Shown: positions 23,625 through 34,448 of the stretch, in pieces | Layout: every line of letters starts with the position of its first letter | How positions within the stretch are numbered: position 1 is the stretch's first letter | Assembly: GCF_000003815.2 (NCBI RefSeq) | Contig: NC_049983.1 | Location: 23,491,494 to 23,555,493, forward strand | Length of the DNA stretch: 64,000 bases | Reading direction: 5' to 3' | Source: Branchiostoma floridae | Lineage: Eukaryota; Chordata; Leptocardii; Amphioxiformes; Branchiostomatidae | The notes under the pieces: model-generated | Database searches by the model: none | The model's input: only the letters and a program-made list of their open reading frames with translations | Told to the model about the DNA's origin: nothing | Position numbers and translations under genes: made by a program

Positions 23625-24224
23625 TTTTACACCCAAGGACAAACAACTCGTCCCTTGTAACCACAGTGGTCATAAGGTTATACCCAGTTCCACTGATCAA
23701 CGTCTTTCCTGATCATCAGCACCTGTCCAGTCCCTTTTACGATCACTTTGATCCTAGAGAGGAAGCGAACGGAAGTGAGGTGAGACACGCAGATCAGCAT
23801 GCCTATTTAGGAAGGTAGTCATGGAAACGGCCGCGGGTGCGCCACATGCGGTTATTGATGCGATTTTGCTCTCATTTTTGTTTCCTGTTTCCTTTTTCTA
23901 AAATTCGTCTTCGCCTGATCAAACATCATTAATGCTAGTAATGGTCACTACATACAAGCCAAGTGTCAAAACCTGTGGACGTCAAAAGCCCTAGCTTATT
24001 TGCTCTCATATTCAAAACACACCCAGACATTATGGACTCATGCAGTTGTACTTAAAATAAGACACCAAACGGCCCCGTGTGTAAACTTAGCGCTATGAGT
24101 CTCCTCGAAAACGCGCGTGTAAGCCCCGCCATTCCTCATTCGCAGCTGTAAGAAGGGTTAGCAATCAATTAATTGCCTCCATGATTTCATGGATGCTATA
24201 TTTTCACTAGCGTTTGTCTGTCTG
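23501..24224. repeat. Segmental duplicate 2 carrying the signal-peptide exon of copy D
   Basis: Near-identical partner of 20625-21345. Inverted arms lie at 23506-23559 and 23864-23916 and bracket the exon at 23567-23624. Confidence 0.75.
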
Positions 24225-24920
24225 TCTGTCAACAAGAACGGCTCAATGGATTGGTCTCAAACTTGGTGTGTTGGTGGGGTGTGATAAAAGCTGGAAATGA
24301 TGAGATTTTGGGCCCCCTAGCAGCTTCCCTTGGTACTGCAGCGCAACTTCCGGTTTTACTATCTCGTGCTCTGAACAAGCTATGGTCACGAATTTTGAGT
24401 ATTAGATAGCTCTTGCGCTCAGGAACAAGTGACATAAGTTTGGCCCCCCTAGCGACTGGTTAAACTTGGGATAGCAGGGGCGTTTTTGTCAAAACTTTTT
24501 AAGCGGATAACTCAAGAAGGGAACAACGAATTTTTATGATTTTTGGTATGTAGGTACCTTAGACAATATTGTACAAAATGAAATACTTACTATGCAAAAT
24601 AGGAGTACATTTGCATATTAATGAGAATGATCTATCTTGGCATTTTTTTCAATGTATCTCTTGTCTCAGGCAAGATATGGTCTTGACATGGTAGTAGATA
24701 GCTTTCAGTGTCTTGACAAAGCGGGGCAAGTTTCAGCCCCCTAACATCTATTTTTGGAACTGAAGGGGCATTTTTGTCAAGACATTCCAAAGAGGATAAA
24801 TGCAGAAAGGAATGACGGATTGACATCATTTTAGGCATGCGGGTAGCTTAGACAAAGATGTTCATAATGATATACATGTTGTGCAAATGAGGACTTAATT
24901 TGCATAATTAATGTGGAAAT
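24225..24920. repeat. Dispersed repeat with two diverged internal units
   Basis: Two units (about 24470-24632 and 24760-24915) share GGGCGTTTTTGTCAA-type starts, a TAGGTACCTTAGACAA-type middle and TTTGCATATTAATG-type ends. No coding potential was seen; likely an ancient transposable element. Confidence 0.45.
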
Positions 24921-25060
24921 TGCATGATTTCATCGTTTTCAATAAGTGGACTTGGCAGCCATTCTTCATTCATAAACTAGCTGTGGTCCGCTTTACACAT
25001 GCGTGTCTGAAGCGACTCGCGGAGTACACTTTGGAGCGTTCTACATGTTCTAGTGTATAT

Positions 25061-25215
25061 GTCACAGTAGAGATCACGATCCAGTAGAATCGTCGATTCT
25101 ACTAGTAGAATCGGCTAGTTCAGATTGCGATCGGGATCTCTCCTAGGAGAAACTCCGATCGCGATCTCTCCTAGGAGAATCGGCAATTCTACTGGATCGT
25201 GATCTCTACTGTGAC
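25061..25215. mobile_element. Short 155-bp palindromic foldback element
   Basis: Ends GTCACAGTAGAGATCACGAT and ATCGTGATCTCTACTGTGAC are perfect complements extending about 28 bp inward. The interior repeats GATCTCTCCTAGGAGAA twice, itself palindromic. Flanks are GTATAT-like on both sides. Confidence 0.6.
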
Positions 25216-25259
25216 GTATATATACGTAGATGAAGATTAGACATCCGGGTAATAAGATT

Positions 25260-25332
25260 CGCCAAAAAGCAGTTAATCAAGCAACAGGAGTTCCAAAATC
25301 ATATCCAGTTGCTTGAGTAAATGCTTTTTGGC
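25260..25332. repeat. Small hairpin repeat
   Basis: GCCAAAAAGCAGTTAATCAAG and its near-complement CTTGAGTAAATGCTTTTTGGC flank a loop of about 30 nt. Probably a minimal MITE. Confidence 0.5.
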
Positions 25333-25516
25333 GCAGTGTATATATGATCATTTTCGTAGCTTCTTTGTACAATTTACAGAGCTTTAATTTGGAAATGGAC
25401 GAAACTTGATGTGCGCGCTGATGTCATCCGTATAATCAAGTCGGGTGTATCATCACCGCCATTATGACAATATAAACATTACACAGTATGACATATTTGT
25501 CTTCGCCCCTCGGCCC

Positions 25517-25709
25517 TACTCTCTAAGCAGAGGTTGTTTTTAACGTTTTTAGTCGTTTCTATCGGGCTTTCCATTTTGTATTGTATCTTGCTGTGTGTTA
25601 GTTTTTGACACAGCAAGATACTATTTTGAATACAAAATATAAAGCCCTATAAAAACGACTAAGAAAAGCGTTTAAAAACAGCCGGAGCCTAACCTCTGCT
25701 TGGAGAGTA
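25517..25709. mobile_element. Foldback MITE (TACTCTCCAAGCAGAGG termini), perfect 9-bp target duplication
   Basis: 193 bp. Ends TACTCTCTAAGCAGAGG and CCTCTGCTTGGAGAGTA. Flanks cctcggccc at 25508-25516 and 25710-25718 are identical. Same family as 16336-16545; a solo end is visible near 59569-59588. Confidence 0.75.
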
Positions 25710-25978
25710 CCTCGGCCCTACCTCTTTACTCTCTGACCTTCCCAAATATGACTGTAGACGTAATGGGGATTTCCAGGTTCTGTTTACACTTACCCTTGGA
25801 TCAAGGGATTTGAATAGAGGCCGCTTCTTGCTTGGGTGAACGACAATGCCTGACGTACTCCACACGTCATCAGGGCGGACCCTGAAACAAGGGCTCTGAT
25901 TGGCCGGTGAATGGTGTATTACGTCACCGAAACCTTTCGTAGATCTCAAGACATAGTAGATCAACACAACTCAGAGAT

Positions 25979-26078
25979 NNNNNNNNNNNNNNNNNNNNNN
26001 NNNNNNNNNNNNNNNNNNNNNNNNNNNNNNNNNNNNNNNNNNNNNNNNNNNNNNNNNNNNNNNNNNNNNNNNNNNNNN
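25979..26078. other. Assembly gap (100 N)
   Basis: Run of N of placeholder length. Confidence 0.99.
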
Positions 26079-26290
26079 CGTAACTGGTAGAGCTTTCGTA
26101 TCGGGATCTATAGCTCCTGATTTCGATCCCCGCCGTGCCCCCGACGTTGTGCCCTTAGGAAAGGCACTTTACACGACCTTCCTCCCTTCACCCAGGTGTA
26201 AAAATGGGTACCTGACTTCGGTCGGGGAGGTAAAATACTGCCTTTACCTTCTGTCTGTACTGTGTATGTGGCACTGTTAATATATTAATT
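26079..26290 (+). mobile_element. tRNA-derived SINE, 5' end cut by the gap
   Basis: AACTGGTAGAGC (A-box-like) and GATTTCGATCCCCGC (B-box-like) are followed by TGCCCTTAGGAAAGGCAC and CACCCAGGTGTAAAAATGGG. These are body words shared with 16575-16797 and 38110-38295. Confidence 0.6.
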
Positions 26291-26652
26291 ATTAAGTTAC
26301 AAAACTTGAGTGCAGTGCTACATTGTTCTCGTCTGTCAAAAACCAAAATAAAAAACCTTGCTTTGCAGAACGACTGTTTTCTGCCCCTTCCTTTACCCAT
26401 GATCCTTTTCAAACTTAGCTGGGTGGGGAACCCCCTGCAGCTCAGGTGTTTGTTTGAACCTTTGTAGTGACGACCACTTCCGGAGTCCTTTTCTTGACAT
26501 GTGCAAATAGCAACCTTACATGTCACATGATTTTGAACTACATGGTAAGATGGCTGTCGCCATTTCGATAAGAACAAGTATTAGGTTGTGGCCATGTACA
26601 TTTAAACATGTTTCTTGAATTAGAGCGTGTGACCACATATATTGTCGTCGCC

Positions 26653-29600
26653 ATGGGATCTCTCTCCAACATTTGCTCGAGACTGTGGGATCTTGACCAT
26701 AACAGGCTGAAGAAAGGGGTGGATTACGAAATAAAACTCACGCCGTCAAGAAAGGTAAGTGATTATCTATTATATAATCAAGCAATCGGTCAATATATCG
26801 ATTTCAATCAATCAATCTATTTATTTATTTATTTATTTCATCTTGAAACAGATGGGTAGCCCCTACAACAGTGTATAGTTGATTTCCAAGGGGGCCCATC
26901 AAACATACATGTAATCAATCAATCCATTCACTCATTCGTGTTTTGAGTTAGATTAATCGAAAGTCCTATCTTGTGGGTCTAAAGTGTGGCTGAAAATAAT
27001 AGAAGCATATTGAATACCACAATCTGCAACTAAAACAAGGATTGTAATGTTACAATTCAACGTGTTGTCTTGTTTTGCCCTTTGTCCGGTAACGCTGTGT
27101 AGTGGCCCGCTTTGGTTATCGAAATAGCACACGGGGGGAAGCACAATGGAACAATTGTACAGGAGACACGCACATGTAGTTAGTAATACGAAAACACAGT
27201 TAGGTCAACCTATATAAAACATATCACACAGGTTGACTTCATGGGTGACGGTGAAGAAAAATGTAAACCTCCGAATTTGGTGCAAAATAGATTGATTGGT
27301 CCAAAGGTAAAAAAATCAATAAGACTTACAAGAGTGGCATATAACTAACAGTGCACAGGCATCGGTATCATATTTTCACCGGTCTTAACCTGCATGCAAT
27401 CGCATTACATCGCTTCAAGGGGATTCCATGGCATGTTACTTGAGCTTTGAAGTTCCATTTGTCATTGCAGGTTACGAAATTGTTTACCTTTGTGGACACC
27501 AGAAAATTGGGGAACATTCCAACGTACAGTGGTGAGTACAATCTCGATAGTATCATAGTGTGTACAGGAAGAGATATCCTAGTCGACACTTTAAACACGG
27601 TTTTATATTTGTTTTTAGCACTATGTCTAGTGCTTTTTTTCCATTGAAACGACCGCATAGGGAAAAGAAATGATCAAACGTATTAGTGCGTGCGGTACAG
27701 AAGCATTGCTTGCTTGTTTGCTTTCAAATCGATACTGCTTAGACAGTAGCTGTGTTGTTGTTTTTTGTGTGTGCTAAATATGGCAATATGAAGACATTTG
27801 CATAACAAATGAGGAAATACTAAAATTCGTAATTCAGCGCATTGTAACGCCTTTTATTTCAGCCTTTAGTGAGCTGCTGAACAACTACAAATCTGAGGCT
27901 TCAGAAACTGAGGTGGTAACATCCAGGCAGAGGATCAAGTCTCGAAAGTTCCTAGATCGTTGCCTGGAGACTGATGTCATGAAAGAGGCATACTCCTACT
28001 TGTTTCGCAAAAGTATGATTAACTAATTTGCATACTTTTGTTTTGTGGTACACCACACGACTTATGATTTTCTTTGAAAGACCTTCGATTTCGCCAATGT
28101 TAACGTTATGTTCTAGATAGCGTGTGCAGTTTTAATTGTAGTTGGTCTGAAGATAGTGTGAAAATAGTATATTAACAAAGACCTTGCTGGTTCTATGGGG
28201 CCTTGGTCTACATACACAATGGGCAACGCTTCACCTTAACTTTTTACTAGTCACACTCACTGTTTCATGATCATTCGCTAAAAATTCATGCATCAATTAT
28301 TAGGACTTTTACCCCCGGGTGACATGATAGACTTCAGAACGAAGCTGTACGAGCTATGGTTCGACCTCCACCCTAGGCCTAGCGGAGACAGCACACTTAG
28401 GTATGTGCAACTTAGGGCGCGGTCGCATAGGTCGTGTGATCACCGTACGGTCGCGATCGCTAAAGCTATAAGTGCACAATTAACCCGCCGTACGTGCAAA
28501 TACGTGCTGTTTACGTATCAAGACGTGGGCAATCTTTTGGGATCCGTAAGTGGTAAGTACCGCCTCCGTACGAACTCGTAGGGAATCGGACGGATTTTGT
28601 AGCACGCAGACACGCCGTAGAACTTAACGAGCAGGCAAAACTTTGTGTGTCATCGGACTCCGGATTCGCCGCCCGTACGTGCCAGTACGGGCGACGCGCC
28701 TGCCCTGTACAGCCTGAACGTTTTCAGAAATACGTGGCGGACGTGGCCTCCCAAAAAGACGTACGGAAAAATTGCACGTACGGCGGGTTGTGCCCTTAGC
28801 TTAACGTGGGGCATTTTTCAGGACAGCCGTGCATGTGTCCTGCAAAGTTCAGCTGTCTTGCTGAACAGAATGCTGTCTTGGGTCCTTTTAGGTGGTTTGT
28901 TCTGTCACAGCCTGCTTGAAAATACCACAGCATCAAAATTGTTCGACGATCGCACGGCGTATGTGACCACGCACTTATGAAACAGCATCAGTCAACTTTG
29001 ATATGTTTTCGTGATTGCCATATTCCGTCAACAAGAAATCAATTTGGTTCGATTGTAATCTTTATCTGCTTACACATTGTATAACAAAACATAGAAAAAT
29101 TTTCTCAACTTTTGATTCCTACCGTTATTCATTCCTCGAACTACAGATCGGCGTTTGAACACGTCTTTGTGGGAGAAACACAACGTGGCCAGGTCATTGG
29201 CTTCCACAACTGGGTCCGGCTGTATGAGGAGGAACGTCAGGGGAACGTCAGCTACAAACGCTGTCGGGTTCGTTTTTGGTGGATTCAATCTTTAAACTTA
29301 AATCTTATTGTCTCTATCTCAGATATGTCTAGATTTCTTGTTCTGTATTGAATCAAAGCTTTTTCACTTAACTAAATGTCTGTAGTTTACGATCCGATTG
29401 ACTTTTCTCGCCTTTTTAGCCTCATGCATGTGACGACCACATCATCACGATAGACTTTAGTTGGAAGGGTAGGAAAAAGAGCTTCGGCAGCTTCTTCCTG
29501 GGCACGAGCCCGGAGTTTGAGCTGGCCATCTACACCGTCTGCTTCCTGGCAGCTGGGAAGGAGGATGAGACCATGGTCATCCTTGGGAGCGAGCTTGCCA

Positions 29601-32600
29601 CAATCGTCACTCACCATGCGAATGGCCAAATCGGAGCTTCCTATCCCAAGCATCTGGAGGTAAGATACGGTTCAGAAATTTTAGACCTTACAAGAGGGAC
29701 AGATGTGCGTCTCTCTTGTTAATTGTTTAGCGTAACTTTGCTTATGTTCCTAATTTCAACAAATGTGATACTATTTGTATGTTTACTTGCTTCTTTCACA
29801 GAAGAATACTCTTAACTTCTTCATGGCATGACATATTCACAAAAAGTTGTGATGTATGTTGCTGCTCTTTAAAATAGTGTACCCAGGTCAAACTTGATAT
29901 AATTCTCAAAGAGCATTCCGAAGCAAGGCAATCTATTTCAATTCGTCATAGCATCTGTCCATTTGTCGTTCTTTGGCCCTGAAGTAGTTTTCTGTTTTCT
30001 TTTCATCTCACAGGCACAGCGAAACATGAAGGATAAACAAAGCCTGCTCTTGCGTCTCTGGAGTACACTTTATACCCAGCTGAGTGAGCGGGTATCGGGT
30101 AGGTCCTTAAAAGTACAAGATTCCCACAAAAAGGAGGAACCCTTACCCTCTGCGCATCCAAGGTCACGTGTGGTAAATCCATCCTCATTGTATCCCCATC
30201 CCATAGTAAATTCCCCAACCAAACCGGAGTCCCGACAGGGTCCGGGCAGAAAGGGCAAAAGCCCTTCGCTCTCACGGTCGCGAACAGTTTCTTTATCCTC
30301 CTTGTATTCCCATCCAATGCAAAATATCTCGTCAAACGAACGGCAAAAGCTATCATTAAAACAGGAGAGAAGCAAACCTGTATCTCAAGAACAGACATTT
30401 GGGAAACAAGACGTCCTCTTACGTACTTACAGTCCATCGCTCCTTGACAGGACACAGGAACTTACTCGGTCCACATTGGTGCGACATTCCGAAATAAAGG
30501 ACCAAAGGCCTTCGTCATCACAGCTACTTTGTTATAAAGAGTCTTCGCTATATCCCCACTATAGGCAAGATACCCATATCCAAGTAGGATCTAAAGGCTC
30601 ATCAACAGAAGAAGGACTAAAGTCCTTCTCCCGAACAGACATAGGCAGACTTTCTTCTACCGAACAAAAAGAGACGACCGAGAGACCAAATGTCTGCAGG
30701 CGTTTTTACACAACAAAACCCCATCGTGAGGTACAGGTTCGGGATAGAAGCTCATCGCCGATGGCTTCTGAGACAAGGGATAAACCGTCTTTCTCGTCAC
30801 AGCCACGCACAGCTCTTCGATCCTCATTGAGTCTCATTTCACGACAGCGTGTCCAAGTCCCTGAGGAATCAAATACGAGCTCGTCAGATGACGAAGATGA
30901 GCACGTTTCCATCCTATCAGACACGGTTAGACCTACATACCATCAGTACCAGATGAAAGAAAGACAAGACATCGTCTCGCGTCCGTTGGTGACAACCTCC
31001 CAGCTCGGCACACGGGTCCCGGACAGGTCCTCTTGGCTACAAGGCTATGACAGAAAAGAGGTTATGCCATCCTCCACACAGCTACAGGTAAAGGCATCTA
31101 AAGCTTCTCTATCCCCATTGCATCCCTCTTCCAAACATGATGTCCGAAATCAACTTAAACCAGATAAAATGCAGTCATTTGGCGACAAGAAAAGCATTCA
31201 ATCAACACGAGACAAGGCCGAACCCATGTATTACGAACAGATCGAGATGCATGAAAAACGGATCGTTCGAAGCCGACTCGCATCAGAGGTAAAATTACCA
31301 CCTACCAAAGAGCAAAAGTCACCAATACAACCTGCTAAATTCAGAATATCGCCAAGTGATGGGAGCCAGATAACTGAAAAACAAGATAACGTCTCGTGTC
31401 CGTACCCTACAGCCGCCCTATCTAGGACACGGGGTCCTGCTAGTTACTCATGGATGATAGAGTCTGACAAAAAGGAGGAAACAACTTTCGCTCCACAGTC
31501 GCACACAGATTCATTATACCCACTTTATACCTATCCAAGACATTCTGCCTTCAGTAAAGTCAAGTCTAAGATTATCCCGTCAGATGACAAAGAGCGAAAG
31601 AGCGTACTCCTAAGAGACAGGGTCCGACCCATCTCTGGCGGACAAAGCAAAATGAATGATAGACAAGGAATCCGGACCCAACCCACGCTAAATGTGAACT
31701 CGTCAGCTGACCAATGTAAGACAGGTTCGCTGCAGGCAGTGGCTGGCAGACCTATCCCTGACGAACGAAGAGAGATGACCGAAAGACGTGACGTCTTCTC
31801 GCGTTCTCACACCACACACCCCCACAGTGAAATACAAGATCGGGATAGTCCCTCATCTCTGCCTGATTATGCGACGAAAGACAAACCGTCTTCCTCGTCA
31901 CAGTCACGCACAGTTCGTATATCCTCGCTGGGGCAGTACCCAAGACGGCATACTCTAGTTCAACAAAAAGTGAAAGTGGACAACTCCTCAGATGACGAAG
32001 GTCAACAATTTCTACTCCGAACAAACAGGACCGAAAAAATATATAATGACAAATACCAGATTCCTGAAAAGCAGACCTCCTATAATCATCTTGGCACAGG
32101 CTACCCACCTGCTTTCGAAAGCCCAAAGTACCCATTCCAACGAGACACGACCAAAGCTTTCCGTCACGAACGGACCATGGTGCCTAATACTCAGGCTTTA
32201 AGCGCCCGATTCAAATCCCTAGACATCTTTTCAGCTGACATAGACCAACAACTCCCGCTCAAACGGGACCGAGTCATATCTTCCGAGCAGAGCCTGATAC
32301 CAGGGAGACAAGCTGCCCGCGACACACTCGAGTACAGGGAAATCTCGCCGACAGACAAGGAGCAGAAGATATCAGTGCAACAAAAAAGGAGCAAACCACC
32401 ATCTCAAGAACAGAGACAGACATCTGGAACACAAGACGTCTTCTTACGTACTTACAATCCGCCGGTCCTGAGCAGGTCACAGGAACTGATTGGGTCAAAA
32501 TTGATGCGACGTGCAGACATGAAGGAGCAAAGGCCTTCGTCATCACAGCCACTTAATTATGAAGAGTTTTCGTTATATCCCCACCATAGAGAAGATACCC

Positions 32601-33355
32601 ATAACCAATTAGTATCTAAAAACTCAACAATAGACGAGAGACAAAAGTTCGTCTCCCGAATTACAGACATAGGCAGACCTTATTCTGACGAACAAAAAGA
32701 AACGACTGAGAGACCAGACGTCTGCAGGCGTTTTTACACGACAAAAACCCATCGCGAGGTGCAGGTTCGGGATAGACCCTCATCGGTAAAGGGTTCTGAG
32801 ACAAGGGACGAACCGCCTTCCACGTCACAGCCACGCACAGTTCTTCAATCTTCAGCAAGGCATGTCCAAGCTCACCATGAACTGAACATAGAAAACTCGT
32901 CAGATGACGAAAGCCAACAGTCTTCATTCGGACAAAACGGGATTAAAAATCACATATATATTGATATGACGTCTGGGTCGACGGCAAGACCACCCGAATT
33001 CGACATGACACCGTTGCCTCAGCGACCCAGCCATCGCACACAACACCTGGACAATCGTACCTGTGTACCAGACGTTGATTCATATAGTGATACCGTCAGT
33101 TACACAGACCATATCCACCCCAATGTGCGTCAGGTAAATGACCATGTACAGTTGGACATAGGGCAGACTGAACAGAGCCCTCCTTCCAATAGGCCATGTC
33201 CCCAGCGAGAATCACTCAAGGTGGACCCCTCGCAACCTTCCCCGATGCCCTTAGCTAACGACTCTCCGCCCCAGGGTTGGAGCCCTGTAACATACATCAT
33301 GTCCTCTCTAGTTTGGGCATTCCAAACTCGCCCTTCAAAAGTAGAGATTGTTTAA
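26653..33355 (+). CDS. EndoU-domain endoribonuclease with a very long repetitive C-terminal tail
   Basis: Seven exons: 26653-26754, 27471-27531, 27863-28012, 28304-28400, 29147-29267, 29420-29659, 30014-33355. All junctions keep frame, giving 1,370 residues. Residues 5-257 form an XendoU/EndoU domain (LWDLDHNRL, SELLNNYKSE, FEHVFVGE, GFHNW, DFSWKG). Putative catalytic residues are His142, His157 and Lys193, all present. EndoU enzymes cleave single-stranded RNA at uridines using a metal, leaving 2',3'-cyclic phosphate ends; that is family knowledge. The tail (258-1370) is one exon, rich in Ser, Arg, Gln and Lys, built of degenerate units of about 90-120 residues with SSQ-RT, SSLYPH, SSDDE and ERQDV-SR motifs. 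The start at 26653 has a strong context (GCCATGG); an in-frame ATG at 26608 would add 15 residues. The donor after 29267 (GTTCGT) is weak. Confidence 0.85.
28404..28802. mobile_element. CGTACG-rich non-autonomous DNA element in an EndoU-gene intron
   Basis: Partly inverted ends: CTTAGGGCGCGG at left, TTGTGCCCTTAG at right, with matching inner AACCCGCCGTACGTGC words. Relatives flank the GPCR genes at 4790-5050 and 13800-14060. Confidence 0.45.
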
Positions 33356-34448
33356 TCATGTTGGCAGACGCAAGTTCTTCCCATTCGTTCAGAGGTCACA
33401 GGTACACTTTCGTGGTGAAATTCTTAGCTAGGGTGCTACTACTTTCCTTTACATTATCTCGTCACTTTTAGGAACGGAAACCTCTGCCTGTATACCTGTA
33501 GGAACTTAAACCTACTTTGTCTAAATGTGCACTCAGTTCTGACATGGAACCTGCAGAAGGTACAGCAAAGGGAGAGATGTACTTTTTATCTAAAAATTGT
33601 TCACTTCAACACACAGGCATTCTCATGTACCTTTCATAGCATATGTTATCTTTTCTTACAATTTTTATGTGTATAATATTTATTATTCAGTGTACTGAGC
33701 TCTTATTGGGCTTGTATATTTGTAAATCAAAATATTGATTCAGACATGTATACAAGGAAGATAAAGTATTATTCCTTCCTTCATTCTAAATCTCAGACAT
33801 TCTGCCAGGTCACTCAACAACAATGCACAAAATATCCACATTTATTTATTTCACCCATATTGCGAATATACATTTATGATCCTTAAGCACGCATTCTAAT
33901 AATGTGTTACCTTCAGTTGGCACATGAGCCAAAATTACAATAAATAAACAGATGCAACCCATACACCAAATAGAATCTATTAGTAAGAAAATAACAGAAC
34001 AGATTGCTTTCCAGTAAAAAAAAAAAGATTTAACAATCAGGCCTAATGCAGACTGCAATATCTCGTTTCCAGCTTTGTTTTGACAGTTGGCTACTGCAGA
34101 ATTGCTCTGTGCTTTTTGCTATGTGAAAAGTTGAACTGTACCTTCTGAAAGAAAAAAAATGGACTTGCCCAAATTATCTTTATCAAGGAGTGCATAATCC
34201 ACCACTTCTGTGATGTCACTTTATGCAGATAGAACATGTGACTTGGTGAGCAGTGGATCATAAGTTGCAGAAATTGACGTCACAGAAGTGGTGGATTGCT
34301 CATTTTTTGACAAAGAAAGCACTACCTAGCTGCAGTTTGAAGTAGAGCTAGTCAGTATTGCCATGAGGAAGGTAGCAAATGGCCCACCAAAATGTCAACA
34401 GAAATAAAAAGTTGTATGAGCATATTCTAAAAACACCCTATTCCTTAG
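33356..34448. other. Convergent spacer between EndoU gene and SLC25A26-like gene
   Basis: No coding exon seen. It contains the two 3' UTRs; a minus-strand AATAAA lies in the TTTATTTATTT tract near 33840 for the carrier. A hairpin at about 34196-34299 (AATCCACCACTTCTGTGATG and its complement) looks like a small MITE. Confidence 0.5.

Noticed and set aside
24470-24915. Possible CRISPR-like spaced repeats
   Set aside because: Only two diverged long units in a eukaryotic setting; a dispersed repeat explains them.
28288-28581. 97-codon frame covering EndoU exon 4
   Set aside because: Only the first part is exon; the rest reads through the donor into a transposable element.
30003-30455. 150-codon antisense frame inside the EndoU tail exon
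   Set aside because: Shadow of the sense repeats; the same pattern occurs antisense to other repeat units.
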